Source: DASYQV01 sp036005125 | Lineage (GTDB): Bacteria; Acidobacteriota; Vicinamibacteria; Vicinamibacterales; UBA2999 | Assembly: GCA_036005125.1 (NCBI GenBank) | Contig: DASYQV010000082.1 | Span: 1 to 42,996, forward strand | Direction of reading: 5' to 3' | DNA: 42,996 bases | Shown: in pieces, positions 1 to 7,917 of the stretch | Position numbering within the stretch: position 1 is the stretch's first letter | Layout: each line of letters begins with the position of its first letter | Translations under genes and position numbers: made by a program | Notes under the pieces: model-generated | Database searches by the model: none | Seen by the model: only the letters and a program-made list of their open reading frames with translations | Told to the model about the DNA's origin: nothing

Positions 1-2
1 AG

Positions 3-68
3 GCCCGCGCGCAGTACGCGCGCAGCCTCTACACCCTTGATTCCATTCGCGGCAAGGTGACGCCATGA
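3..68 (+). CDS. TolC-like outer membrane efflux protein, C-terminal end (partial)
   Basis: Only the last 21 codons are present; the frame is open from the window edge to the TGA at 66-68. The residues read ARAQYARSLYTLDSIRGKVTP, which resembles the end of the last periplasmic helix of TolC/OprM-family outer membrane factors. The stop overlaps the next gene's start as ATGA, so the two are translationally coupled. Position directly before a membrane-fusion protein and an RND pump fits the usual tripartite order. The call rests mainly on context because the tail is short. Confidence 0.55.
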   Translation, partial: ARAQYARSLYTLDSIRGKVTP

Positions 69-1225
69 AGCATGTCCTCATTGTTCTGACGATGCTGACG
101 GTCTATGCGGGCTGCGGACCGCGCCACGACGGCCCCGTTGATCCTCCGGCGCCGGCCGCCCCTGCTGCCGGCACGGTGGTCATCCCGCCCGATTCGCCGA
201 TGCTCGGTCAGATCAAACGGGCCACCGTCACCACGCAGGATCTTCCGACCGACGACCTCGTGACGTCCGGCAAGATCGAGGTGAACCCGAACCGCGTCTC
301 CAAAGTCCTCCTGCCGGTCGCCGGCCGCATCGCCGAGGTCCTCGTCAAGACCGGCGACGGTGTACGCAAGGGCCAGCCGCTCCTGAGCATCGAGAGTCCC
401 GACGCGGACGCCGCCATGACGGCGTTCCTCTCCGCACAGGCGACCGTGATGCAGGCACGCAGCGCGCTCGCGAAGGCGACGGCGGACGCGGATCGCCTCG
501 CGGACCTGTTCGCGCACAACGCGGTCGCGCAGAAAGAAGTGCTGAACGCGGAAAGCGCGCTCGCGCAGGCGAAAGCCGCGCTCGCCCAGGCGCAGGCACT
601 GCAGGAGCAGGGCGAGCGTCGTCTGGCGGTGCTCGGTCTGACACCCGGCAACTACCAGCAGCGGGTGGTCGTGTCGTCGCCGCTCGCGGGCAAGGTCCTC
701 GATCTCAGCGTCGTGCCTGGCGAGTTCCGCAACGACATGACCGCGAGCGTGATGACCATCGCCGATCTCAGCACCGTCTGGGTGACCTCTCAGGTGCCCG
801 AGAGCTACATCCGCTTCGTCCAGTCCGGCGAGCGGGTCGAAATCAACCTCGTCGCGTATCCCGGCGAGACCTTCGAGGGTCGCGTGATGCGGATTGCAGA
901 CACCGTCGATCCCCAGACACGCACCGTCAAGGTGCAGGCGGAGCTGAAGAATCCCAACGGCCGGTTCCGGCCGGAGATGTACGGCTTGATTCACCACGTC
1001 GAGTCGACGGCGGCGATGACGGTGATCCCTTACGCCGCGCTCGTCCAGGACGGCGACCGCACCGTCGTGTTCGTCGAGCGGGCTCCAGGGCAGTTCGTCG
1101 AGCAGGACGTAACGGTCGGCAAGCGCGCCGGGGACGTCGTGCGCGTCGTCAGCGGCGTCTCGCCCGGCGACAGCATCGTCGTGGACGGCGCCATGCTGCT
1201 CGCGGGACTGGCCAAGCGGACGTAA
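65..1225 (+). CDS. RND efflux periplasmic adaptor (membrane fusion protein), lipoprotein, CusB/CzcB type
   Basis: 386 residues. The N-terminus has a short hydrophobic signal and a lipobox (VYAGC, Cys near residue 17), so it should be a lipid-anchored periplasmic protein linking the inner-membrane pump to the outer-membrane channel. The middle has the HlyD/biotinyl-lipoyl pattern (VAGRIAEVLVKTGDGVRKGQ), an Ala/Gln-rich helical hairpin at about residues 115-200, then a beta-barrel part and a C-terminal membrane-proximal domain. It overlaps the upstream TolC-like gene by 4 bp and precedes the pump gene. Its stop codon TAA coincides with the TAACCAG end of a dispersed repeat, so the natural 3' end may have been altered. 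The substrate is inferred from the pump to be a metal cation. Confidence 0.9.
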   Translation: MKHVLIVLTMLTVYAGCGPRHDGPVDPPAPAAPAAGTVVIPPDSPMLGQIKRATVTTQDLPTDDLVTSGKIEVNPNRVSKVLLPVAGRIAEVLVKTGDGVRKGQPLLSIESPDADAAMTAFLSAQATVMQARSALAKATADADRLADLFAHNAVAQKEVLNAESALAQAKAALAQAQALQEQGERRLAVLGLTPGNYQQRVVVSSPLAGKVLDLSVVPGEFRNDMTASVMTIADLSTVWVTSQVPESYIRFVQSGERVEINLVAYPGETFEGRVMRIADTVDPQTRTVKVQAELKNPNGRFRPEMYGLIHHVESTAAMTVIPYAALVQDGDRTVVFVERAPGQFVEQDVTVGKRAGDVVRVVSGVSPGDSIVVDGAMLLAGLAKRT

Positions 1226-1411
1226 CCAGTCACGGGCTCCGCCTTGATATCGTCCACCCCAACGCGCCAAGGACGCGCGTTGGGGACCCCGGTCCAGCGG
1301 AGCCCACGACTGGTTACCAGTTTTTTTTGGCGCGCTTCGCGCGCCTAGGCCCGCTATGCGGACCCGGGCGCAAGGGGTAACACATTCACGTTTCCAGCGA
1401 CATAGCGGTCC
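1223..1411 (-). repeat. Composite multi-hairpin dispersed element, copy 1 (inverted relative to copies 2 and 3)
   Basis: This stretch fills the whole gap between adaptor and pump genes. Read on the minus strand it has a stem of GGACCGCTATG (1401-1411) with a GGCCCGC..CGG arm (1348-1361), a GC hairpin GGCGCGCgaaGCGCGCC (1329-1345), an A8 run, and a hairpin with arms CCCCAACGCGC and GCGCGTTGGGG followed by GATATCAAGG, ending in GTGACTGGTTA. The same modules in the same order occur at about 15.48-15.72 kb, and a shorter form at 36.87-37.04 kb. The T8 run precedes the hairpin on the plus strand, so this is not an ordinary terminator for the adaptor transcript. Confidence 0.75.
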
Positions 1412-1412
1412 A

Positions 1413-4400
1413 ATGATTGCCAAGCTGCTTCGCCTGGCGCTCCATCAGCGCTTTCTTTCGATGCTCCTGGGGGTCGTCCTCGTGGCGGTCGGCGTCTGGG
1501 CGTTCAACCAGTTGAGCATCGAGGCATATCCGGACATCTCCGACACCCAGGTGGTGGTGATCACCACGTATCCCGGACACGCCGCGGAGGAAATCGAGCA
1601 ACAGGTCTCGGTCCCGATCGAACGCGCGCTCAACAGCGTGCCGAACGTGATTGCCCGGCGGTCCCGCACGATTTTCGGGCTGTCGGTCGTCGAGCTCACC
1701 TTCGAGTACGGGACCAACGGCTATTTCGCCCGCCAGGTCGTGCTCGAAAAGCTGCGGAATGCCGACCTTCCGGATGGCGTCACCCCGACGCTCGGACCGA
1801 TGTCCACGCCCATCGGCGAGGTCTTCAAATACACGCTCGAGGGACCCGGGTACGACTCCAGACGCCTTCGCGAGATTCAGGACTGGATCATCGAGCCGCG
1901 TCTGCTGCAGGTGCCGGGCGTCACCGACATCACCCCCTTCGGCGGCGTGATCAAGCAGTATCAGATCGAGGTCGATCCGCTCGCGCTGAACAGATACAAC
2001 CTCTCGATCAAGGACATCGCGCAGGCGGTCGATTCGAACAACCAGAACGCCGGCGGCGCCCTGCTGGACAACCAGCAGCAGGGACTCGTGGTACGCGGCG
2101 TGGGACTCCTGCAATCGGTCACCGACATCGAGAACGTCGTCGTGGCGTCGAACAACGGCGTTCCGGTGTTCATTCGAGATATCGGCTCGGTGCACGTCGG
2201 GTCGGCGCCCCGCACCGGCATCTTCGCGCTTGGCGACAAGACCGACCGCGTGGAAGGCATCGTGCTCATGCGGCGCGGCGAGAACCCGAGCCAGGTGCTC
2301 GCGGGGATCCACGAGGCGGTCGACGCGTTGAACGGGATAGGCCTGCCGCAGGGCGTGAGGATTGTCCCGATCTACGACCGCACCGATCTGGTGAGCAACA
2401 CGCTGCACACGGTAACCCACACGCTGCTCGAAGGCCTGGTCATCGTCCTGGTTGTCCTGTTCGTGTTCCTCGGCAGCGTGCGCGCCGCGCTCCTCACGGC
2501 GCTCACCATTCCGCTGTCGCTGCTGTTCGCGTTCATCTGCATGCACTTCACGGGGATTCCCGCGAACCTGCTCAGCCTGGGCGCGCTCGACTTCGGGATC
2601 ATCGTCGACGGCACGCTGGTGATGGTGGAGCACATCGTCCACGCCCTGGAGGTCCGTCGCACTGCGGCGGTACAGGATACGGTGCTCGAAACCATCCGTG
2701 ACGCGGCGCTCGAGGTCGAGCGACCGATCTTCTTTTCGCTCGTGATCATCGTCGCCGCGTACATCCCGCTGTTCACGCTGGAGCGCGTCGAGCGGCGGCT
2801 GTTCACGCCGATGGCCTACACGGTCTGCTACGCACTGCTCGGCTCGATGGTGCTCGCGCTGACGCTCATCCCCGTTGTCGCCACCTACCTGTTCCGGGAT
2901 GCTCCCAGGACCTGGGAGAACCCGCTGCTCACCTGGCTGTATGCGAGGTATACGCGCGCGCTCCAGTGGACGATCACCTTTCCGCGCCGGGTGGTGGTCG
3001 CCGCGGGACTGGTCGTCGCAGGCGCGGTCGTCCTCGCGGGCTTCCTCGGCACCGAGTTCCTGCCGCAGCTCGACGAAGGCGTCGTGTGGATCCGCGCCAA
3101 CTTCCCCGCGGGCATCTCGCTGACGAAGTCAGCCGAGCTCGCGGGCGAGATCCGTCGAATCGTGAGGCAGTCGCCGGAAGTCCGGCAGGTCGCGTCCCAG
3201 ACGGGACGGAACGATGACGGAACGGATCCGTACGGGCCGAACCGCAACGAGCTGTCGGTCGCGCTGAATCCGTACGACACGTGGGCAGCCGGGCGGACCA
3301 AGGCGAGGCTCGTCGAAGACCTGGCGAGCAGGCTCAAGCGCGAGATCCCGGGGGCGTTCTTCAGCTTCACACAGCCGATCATCGACAACGTGACGGAGGC
3401 CGTCACCGGTTCTCCGGCGGATCTCGCCGTCATCATCACCGGCCCGGATCTCGCCACGCTGCGGCGGCTCGCCAACCGCACGCTCGTCATGCTGCGGCAG
3501 GTTCCCGGGGCCGCGGATACTGGCATCGAGCAGGAGGAGGACCAGTCGCAACTGCGCCTCCGCCTCGACCGTCAGGCGCTCGCGCGATACGGCCTCAATG
3601 TCCACGACGTGCAGGACATCATCGAGCTCGCGATCGGTGGACGGACCGTGAGCACGTTCTTCGAGGGCGAACGACGCTTCAACGTCACGGTCCGGTATGT
3701 GCCCGAGGCGCGGACGGATCCCGCGGCCATCGGCAGCATCCTCGTGGCGACCCGGGACGGCGGACGCGTGCCGCTCTCGCAGCTCGCGGACATTCAGGTC
3801 GCGAGCGCCGCCAGCATCATCGCGCGCCGTGAGAACCGCCGGCAGATCTCGGTGCGCACCAACATCCGCGGGCGCGATCAGGGCGGCTTCGTGGCCGACG
3901 CGCAGCAGCGCTTCGAGAGCGAAATCTCGCTGCCGAGCGGCTACAGGGTGGAATGGGGCGGGCAGTTCGAGAACCTGGCGCGCGCGCGTAGACGGCTTTC
4001 GCTCATCCTGCCGGTGACCGTCGGTGTGATCTTCGGGCTGCTGTTCTTCACCTTTGGTTCCGTCAGCGACGCCAGCCTCGTGCTGCTCAATGTGCCGTTC
4101 TCGCTGGTGGGCGGCATTCTCGCGCTCTATCTGCGGGGTATCAATCTCAGCGTGTCCGCAGCCGTCGGTTTCATCTCGCTCTTCGGCGTGGCGGTTATGA
4201 GCGGCGTGCTGGTCGTCTCGGAAATCAACCGGCGCCGCCGCGAGGCGACCACCGACGCACGGGCCGCGGTCGTCCAGGGAACGCTCGCCCAGATGCGGCC
4301 GGTGCTGATGATGATCGTCGTCGCGATGCTGGGCATGGTGCCGGCCGCGCGCGCGACGGGCATCGGATCCGACGTGCAGCGCCCGCTCGCGACCGTGGTC

Positions 4401-4502
4401 GTGGGCGGCCTGCTCTCGACGCTCGTGCTCACGCTCTTCGCGCTTCCCGCGCTCTACTGGCTCGTCGCCTGTCGCGACAGCCAAAGGGTGACCCATGGTT
4501 GA
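1413..4502 (+). CDS. Heavy-metal RND efflux pump inner-membrane subunit (CusA/CzcA family)
   Basis: About 1029 residues, normal length for the family. The start at ATG 1413 gives MIAKLLRLALHQRF, the typical cytoplasmic N-terminus before TM1; an upstream in-frame ATG at 1356 lies inside repeat DNA and adds atypical residues. The TM4 signature DFGIIVDG...VMVE is the heavy-metal (HME) form of the proton-relay motif, with acidic residues typical of CzcA/CusA. Two pseudo-symmetric halves, each with a periplasmic porter region and a bundle of TM helices, are visible. The protein should exchange protons for metal ions and work with the adaptor and TolC-like channel just upstream. The start codon lies one base after a hairpin-forming repeat and has no good Shine-Dalgarno. 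The next gene starts 8 bp inside its 3' end. Confidence 0.93.
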   Translation: MIAKLLRLALHQRFLSMLLGVVLVAVGVWAFNQLSIEAYPDISDTQVVVITTYPGHAAEEIEQQVSVPIERALNSVPNVIARRSRTIFGLSVVELTFEYGTNGYFARQVVLEKLRNADLPDGVTPTLGPMSTPIGEVFKYTLEGPGYDSRRLREIQDWIIEPRLLQVPGVTDITPFGGVIKQYQIEVDPLALNRYNLSIKDIAQAVDSNNQNAGGALLDNQQQGLVVRGVGLLQSVTDIENVVVASNNGVPVFIRDIGSVHVGSAPRTGIFALGDKTDRVEGIVLMRRGENPSQVLAGIHEAVDALNGIGLPQGVRIVPIYDRTDLVSNTLHTVTHTLLEGLVIVLVVLFVFLGSVRAALLTALTIPLSLLFAFICMHFTGIPANLLSLGALDFGIIVDGTLVMVEHIVHALEVRRTAAVQDTVLETIRDAALEVERPIFFSLVIIVAAYIPLFTLERVERRLFTPMAYTVCYALLGSMVLALTLIPVVATYLFRDAPRTWENPLLTWLYARYTRALQWTITFPRRVVVAAGLVVAGAVVLAGFLGTEFLPQLDEGVVWIRANFPAGISLTKSAELAGEIRRIVRQSPEVRQVASQTGRNDDGTDPYGPNRNELSVALNPYDTWAAGRTKARLVEDLASRLKREIPGAFFSFTQPIIDNVTEAVTGSPADLAVIITGPDLATLRRLANRTLVMLRQVPGAADTGIEQEEDQSQLRLRLDRQALARYGLNVHDVQDIIELAIGGRTVSTFFEGERRFNVTVRYVPEARTDPAAIGSILVATRDGGRVPLSQLADIQVASAASIIARRENRRQISVRTNIRGRDQGGFVADAQQRFESEISLPSGYRVEWGGQFENLARARRRLSLILPVTVGVIFGLLFFTFGSVSDASLVLLNVPFSLVGGILALYLRGINLSVSAAVGFISLFGVAVMSGVLVVSEINRRRREATTDARAAVVQGTLAQMRPVLMMIVVAMLGMVPAARATGIGSDVQRPLATVVVGGLLSTLVLTLFALPALYWLVACRDSQRVTHG

Positions 4503-4827
4503 ACCCGTCAAAGTCTTGCTCCTGTTCGTCAACGAGGCGGACGTGTGGAAGGACGTCCCCCTCTACTACGCGATCGTCCAGCGGCTGCGGCACCTCGAGA
4601 TCGCCGGCGCGACCGTTCTCACCGGCACGCTCAGCTTCGGACATCACAGGCGATTGCATCACAAGGGATTGCTCGGCATCTCCGATGACCGGGCCATTAC
4701 CATCCTGGCGGTCGACAACGAGGCCAAGCTGCGGGCAGCGATCCCGGACGTCCGAGAGATGATGACCGAAGGGCTGACGCTTCTGCTCGACGCGGAGCTC
4801 GTGCTCGATCTGCCTCAGAGCGTGTAG
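4495..4827 (+). CDS. DUF190 (PII-like) domain protein
   Basis: 110 residues, a single ferredoxin-like domain of the DUF190/UPF0166 family. Typical features are VKVLLLFVNEADVWKDVPLY at the start, the GATVLTG..FGHH loop and a hydrophobic strand near ILAVDNEAKL. Members are small soluble proteins structurally related to PII signal proteins and are often next to ion transporters. The gene overlaps the pump gene by 8 bp and its stop is shortly before the sensor kinase, so it belongs to the same transcript. A regulatory role on the pump is an inference from family and position; no ligand residues can be assigned. Confidence 0.85.
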   Translation: MVEPVKVLLLFVNEADVWKDVPLYYAIVQRLRHLEIAGATVLTGTLSFGHHRRLHHKGLLGISDDRAITILAVDNEAKLRAAIPDVREMMTEGLTLLLDAELVLDLPQSV

Positions 4828-4839
4828 GACGCAGTGGCC

Positions 4840-5841
4840 ATGTCGACGAGCGTTGTGATCGCGTTACTGGCGTTCGCGACAGCGGTCCTCGCCGTGGGAT
4901 GGGCGGTGGCCGCCCGCAGGTTCGCGCGCGAGCTGCGCACGTTGACCGAGGGGATGCAGATCGCCGCGGCCAGCGGCATCGTCATGCGATCGCCGGCCGG
5001 CGGAGAGTTGATGAGTGACGGAGCCGCCAACGGGTTGAACCACGTGCGAGAGGCCCTCGAAATCGTTCACACTCGAGCGCTCGACTCGGAAAGAGCGCAT
5101 CGCGCGCTCGAGTCGGACCTGCTGCGCCGCGACAAGCTGACGGCAATAGGCTACGCGGCCGCGATGATCGCGCACCAGCTCGGATCGCCCCTTCAGGTAC
5201 TGCACGGGCGCGCACGCGCCATTGCGGCGTCTCCGAATCTGTCGGTCGAGGTCGTCCGGTGCGCGCGAATCATCGAGGAACAGGCGGACAGGATGACCGT
5301 TGCGATCGAACGCCTGTTACCGCTCGGCCGCCGTCAATCCGTTCCCGCGGTAGCCCTCGATCTGCCGGGCGCCCTCGCACCGGTCGTCGAGGTGTTGGAG
5401 ACCGATGCCCGACGTCGTGGCATCCGGCTGCAGTTCGTCTGCCGCCACGCCATTCCTCGCGTGATGGCCGATGCCGACGAACTGCAACAGGTCATCGTCA
5501 ACCTTGTCGTGAACGCCTGTCGCGCCACGCCGAGCGGCGGACGCGTCAGGGTGCTCCTGTCGCGCGGGTGGATGACATCGCCGGACCAGGGGCGTCAACG
5601 CGCCGTCCGGATTGCGGTGACAGACACGGGCGGAGGCATCCCGCCGACGCTGCGCGACCGGATCTTCGAGCCGTTCTTCACCACCTGGGAGGAGCAGGGC
5701 GGGCTCGGCCTCGGCCTGACGATCGTCAGCACGATCGTGCGAAAGCACGCTGGCCACATCGACGTGGCGTCGAAGCCAGAGAAGGGGACGACCGTGACGA
5801 TCGAGCTGCCCGCGCTCTCGACCGTAGGCCGCATCTTTTAG
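4840..5841 (+). CDS. Membrane-associated sensor histidine kinase
   Basis: About 333 residues. One N-terminal membrane helix (VVIALLAFATAVLAVGWAVAA) is followed by a linker and a kinase core: H-box AAMIAHQLGSPLQVL with the phospho-acceptor His near residue 112, N-box VNLVVNACRA, G1 DTGGGIP, F-box FEPFFTT and G2 GLGLGLTIV. No periplasmic sensor domain is seen, so it probably senses through the membrane or a partner. GTG at 4834 is an alternative start; ATG 4840 gives better spacing from AGGA at 4826-4829. No response regulator lies downstream; it may be upstream of the window. The last codons (VGRIF and TAG) are made of a palindromic repeat, so the native C-terminus may have been replaced. Confidence 0.88.
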   Translation: MSTSVVIALLAFATAVLAVGWAVAARRFARELRTLTEGMQIAAASGIVMRSPAGGELMSDGAANGLNHVREALEIVHTRALDSERAHRALESDLLRRDKLTAIGYAAAMIAHQLGSPLQVLHGRARAIAASPNLSVEVVRCARIIEEQADRMTVAIERLLPLGRRQSVPAVALDLPGALAPVVEVLETDARRRGIRLQFVCRHAIPRVMADADELQQVIVNLVVNACRATPSGGRVRVLLSRGWMTSPDQGRQRAVRIAVTDTGGGIPPTLRDRIFEPFFTTWEEQGGLGLGLTIVSTIVRKHAGHIDVASKPEKGTTVTIELPALSTVGRIF

Positions 5842-5884
5842 ATGCGGCGCCACTCGGCACGCCGGGTCTGAAGACCCGGCCTAC
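5824..5884. repeat. REP-like palindromic doublet between convergent genes
   Basis: Two stem-loops lie head to tail within GTAGGC...GCCTAC ends: GCCGCATCT-ttt-AGATGCGGC (5828-5848) and GCCGGGTCT-ga-AGACCCGGC (5861-5880). The unit sits exactly where the sensor kinase (plus) and the esterase (minus) converge and contains the kinase stop codon. Its reverse complement matches the interrupted doublet at 15.46-15.77 kb. It could act as a bidirectional transcription barrier; the stems lack a T-tract. Confidence 0.8.
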
Positions 5885-5894
5885 GAATGTCGAC

Positions 5895-7562
5895 CTAGGG
5901 CTTCACGCACGTGAAGTTTCGCGCATCGTTGGAATCGCCGGATTTCTTGTATCGCGCCACCATCGGGTACGGACACAGCAGGCGGGTGAATTGGACCTGC
6001 CTGGTCTGAGGCGAGTCGTCCGCATACTTCGTGGCAATGAATTGATCCGGCGCCTTGCGGCGTTCGACCCAGTTCTCGAGCGCGATCTGAACGTCGTGCA
6101 CCGCATCGCGCGTCGGAGGGATCTGCTGACCGACGCCGCCGAAGCTGTTGGCTCCTGGACCGGAATAGCAATGCGCCATGCCCGGAACCATGAACAGTCT
6201 GAAGAAATCGCGTGTTTCATCGAGACCGCCCATGGCTGCCGCGACGCGCTGGTAGTATTCCGGACTGTAGGCTGGTTGAAGCACCGCGTCGTTCCACCCG
6301 TGATACTGGATGATCTTGACCCCGCGGCGCCGGGCTGCCGAGAGATCGGGATTGACTGCATCGCCGAGCTTTCCGACTTTCGACTCCGCGAGGGCCAGAT
6401 GGGTGTCGAAGTCGAAAGAGCGGTAATCCCAATCAGGCTTCTCGAAGACGAGGTTGCCGAAATAACCGCGACCGAGGTTGCCGAAATTACCGGACGACAC
6501 CAGCCGCGTCCACCCGAGCTCGCTACCTTTCGCCCAGCCCGGAAAGATTGACGCGCCGGTGCGCGGATGCCTGGGTCCCTCGTAAAGCTTCTTCAGCGCC
6601 GTCACCTGCGGCGCCGTGAGGCATGAGTCGTTGTCGGCACCCTTGCACAGCAGCGTCTCCGGCTTGAATGAGCACCTGCCAGGGTCTTCGATCAGATTGT
6701 CGGCGAGACCGTCGGCCGCGTCGCAGGCCGCGATGGCCGCTGCATGGATGGCAGGCAGCTTCGACGCTGGTATCGCTGCGCCCGGCGCGCTGAGCGTCTG
6801 AGCGTCCCAGACGAACCCGGCATTGGAATGCGATTGATAGTTCCACGGAGCCCCGACGACGAGCCCGTCGTAGTCCTCTGGATAGCGCTGGGCCTCCATC
6901 AAGGCCTGGCGACCGCCGTTCGAACAGGAATTGAAGTACGAATGAGCGGCGGGTCTGCCGTAAAACGCGGCGATTAATCCCTTCGCGGCAACGGTCACCA
7001 GATGCTTCGAGCGGTGTGCATAATCGATGACCTTTTCCGGATGCCCGATTGCCCAGTTCGTGTCGGTTGACAGATGACCCGTATCCGTCGATGCGCTCGC
7101 GTACCCGCGCCGTATCAACTCGTCGAGGCCCCCATCGAGGCCGGATCGCGTGTAGTTGATCGTCCCGGCGAACCCGCCTTCGCCTGACGACAGGAACTTG
7201 CCGTTCCAGGAATCGGAGGGCAGCCAGACTTCGAAGTTGATGTTCGAGTCGCTGGTGGGCCTGCTGACCCCAACCACCCGACAAAAGGCAGGCAGGCCGG
7301 TCAAGGTCTGACCCGCCGGGGTCATGAATGTTCCCCCCGCGACGGACGTTGCCGCGGTGATCGTCGTATTGCCCTCGAAGGTCAGCTTCGTCAGGTCGGC
7401 GCAGCCGACCGGGGCGCCCGGCGCCCGTGCTCCAGCGCGTTGGGCTGGAACCTTGCCAGCGGCTGCTTTGGCGGTCTGCGCCGCCAGCCGCACGGCGACG
7501 AGAGAGAGGACGACAACCGCAACGACAGACATTGCCAGTAGCGTGAGCAGTCCACGACGCAT
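5895..7562 (-). CDS. Tannase/feruloyl esterase family secreted hydrolase
   Basis: 555 residues when started at ATG 7562, which has GGAGG seven bases upstream. An N-terminal hydrophobic segment (LLTLLAMSVVAVVVLSLVAV) is a signal peptide, so the enzyme is exported. It carries the family's Cys-Ser / Asp / His-Cys arrangement: SCSNGGRQ with the nucleophile Ser near residue 215, YHGWNDAVLQP with the Asp near 423 and MAHCYSGPGA with His-Cys near 463; the two Cys are expected to form the linking disulfide. Family members hydrolyse gallate or hydroxycinnamate esters of plant polyphenols, or related aromatic esters. The gene stands alone, convergent with the sensor kinase. The exact substrate cannot be read from the sequence. 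Confidence 0.9.
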   Translation of the reverse strand: MRRGLLTLLAMSVVAVVVLSLVAVRLAAQTAKAAAGKVPAQRAGARAPGAPVGCADLTKLTFEGNTTITAATSVAGGTFMTPAGQTLTGLPAFCRVVGVSRPTSDSNINFEVWLPSDSWNGKFLSSGEGGFAGTINYTRSGLDGGLDELIRRGYASASTDTGHLSTDTNWAIGHPEKVIDYAHRSKHLVTVAAKGLIAAFYGRPAAHSYFNSCSNGGRQALMEAQRYPEDYDGLVVGAPWNYQSHSNAGFVWDAQTLSAPGAAIPASKLPAIHAAAIAACDAADGLADNLIEDPGRCSFKPETLLCKGADNDSCLTAPQVTALKKLYEGPRHPRTGASIFPGWAKGSELGWTRLVSSGNFGNLGRGYFGNLVFEKPDWDYRSFDFDTHLALAESKVGKLGDAVNPDLSAARRRGVKIIQYHGWNDAVLQPAYSPEYYQRVAAAMGGLDETRDFFRLFMVPGMAHCYSGPGANSFGGVGQQIPPTRDAVHDVQIALENWVERRKAPDQFIATKYADDSPQTRQVQFTRLLCPYPMVARYKKSGDSNDARNFTCVKP

Positions 7563-7917
7563 CTCGAGACCTCCGTCAGGGCGGATTATGCTGCCAAACA
7601 CGGGGTGAATGGAAACGGACGGTGATGACGGAAAACCCGGAACCCCATCGTAGCCAGGATTCGTGGGGCTTTCCGGCTGATTTTCTCACTTACCCGCTGT
7701 AGTATCATTATTCGGTCGCGCGCGTAATCGGTGGGTGATCGAACCGCTCCTCGGCCACCGGTTGCGGCGACACCTCCCTCTTGCACAATACGCGTACATG
7801 GCGTGAGGGCGTGCGCGAGCGTTCCGTCACGTGTTCAGCGGGCGGCCGGGCGCGGCACGTGTCGAGACGTATGCGGGCGTCGACCCATTTATCACCGCGG
7901 AGAGCTTCATCATTGTG
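7563..7917. other. Divergent intergenic region
   Basis: About 355 bp separate the divergent esterase and glycosidase/glycosyltransferase genes. It should hold promoters for both. AT-rich patches occur near 7680-7712 (TTTTCTCACTTACC, TAGTATCATTATT) and a TTGCAC at about 7780, but no convincing -35/-10 pair can be placed. No conserved coding potential or strong palindrome was seen. Confidence 0.4.
7570..7574 (-). promoter_or_regulatory. Shine-Dalgarno (GGAGG) fixing the esterase start
   Basis: GGAGG on the minus strand lies seven bases before ATG 7562. It selects the start directly before the signal peptide rather than the longer in-frame opening at 7601. Confidence 0.75.

Noticed and set aside
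1313..1345. T8 run plus GC hairpin as a terminator after the adaptor gene
   Set aside because: On the plus strand the T-run precedes the hairpin; on the minus strand the hairpin is followed by A residues. The module recurs in the other element copies, so it is part of a repeat.
1386..4532. Two long minus-strand open frames opposite the RND pump (1386-2642 and 3129-4532)
   Set aside because: They are rich in His, Arg, Asp and Glu with no recognisable fold and overlap a conserved pump gene.
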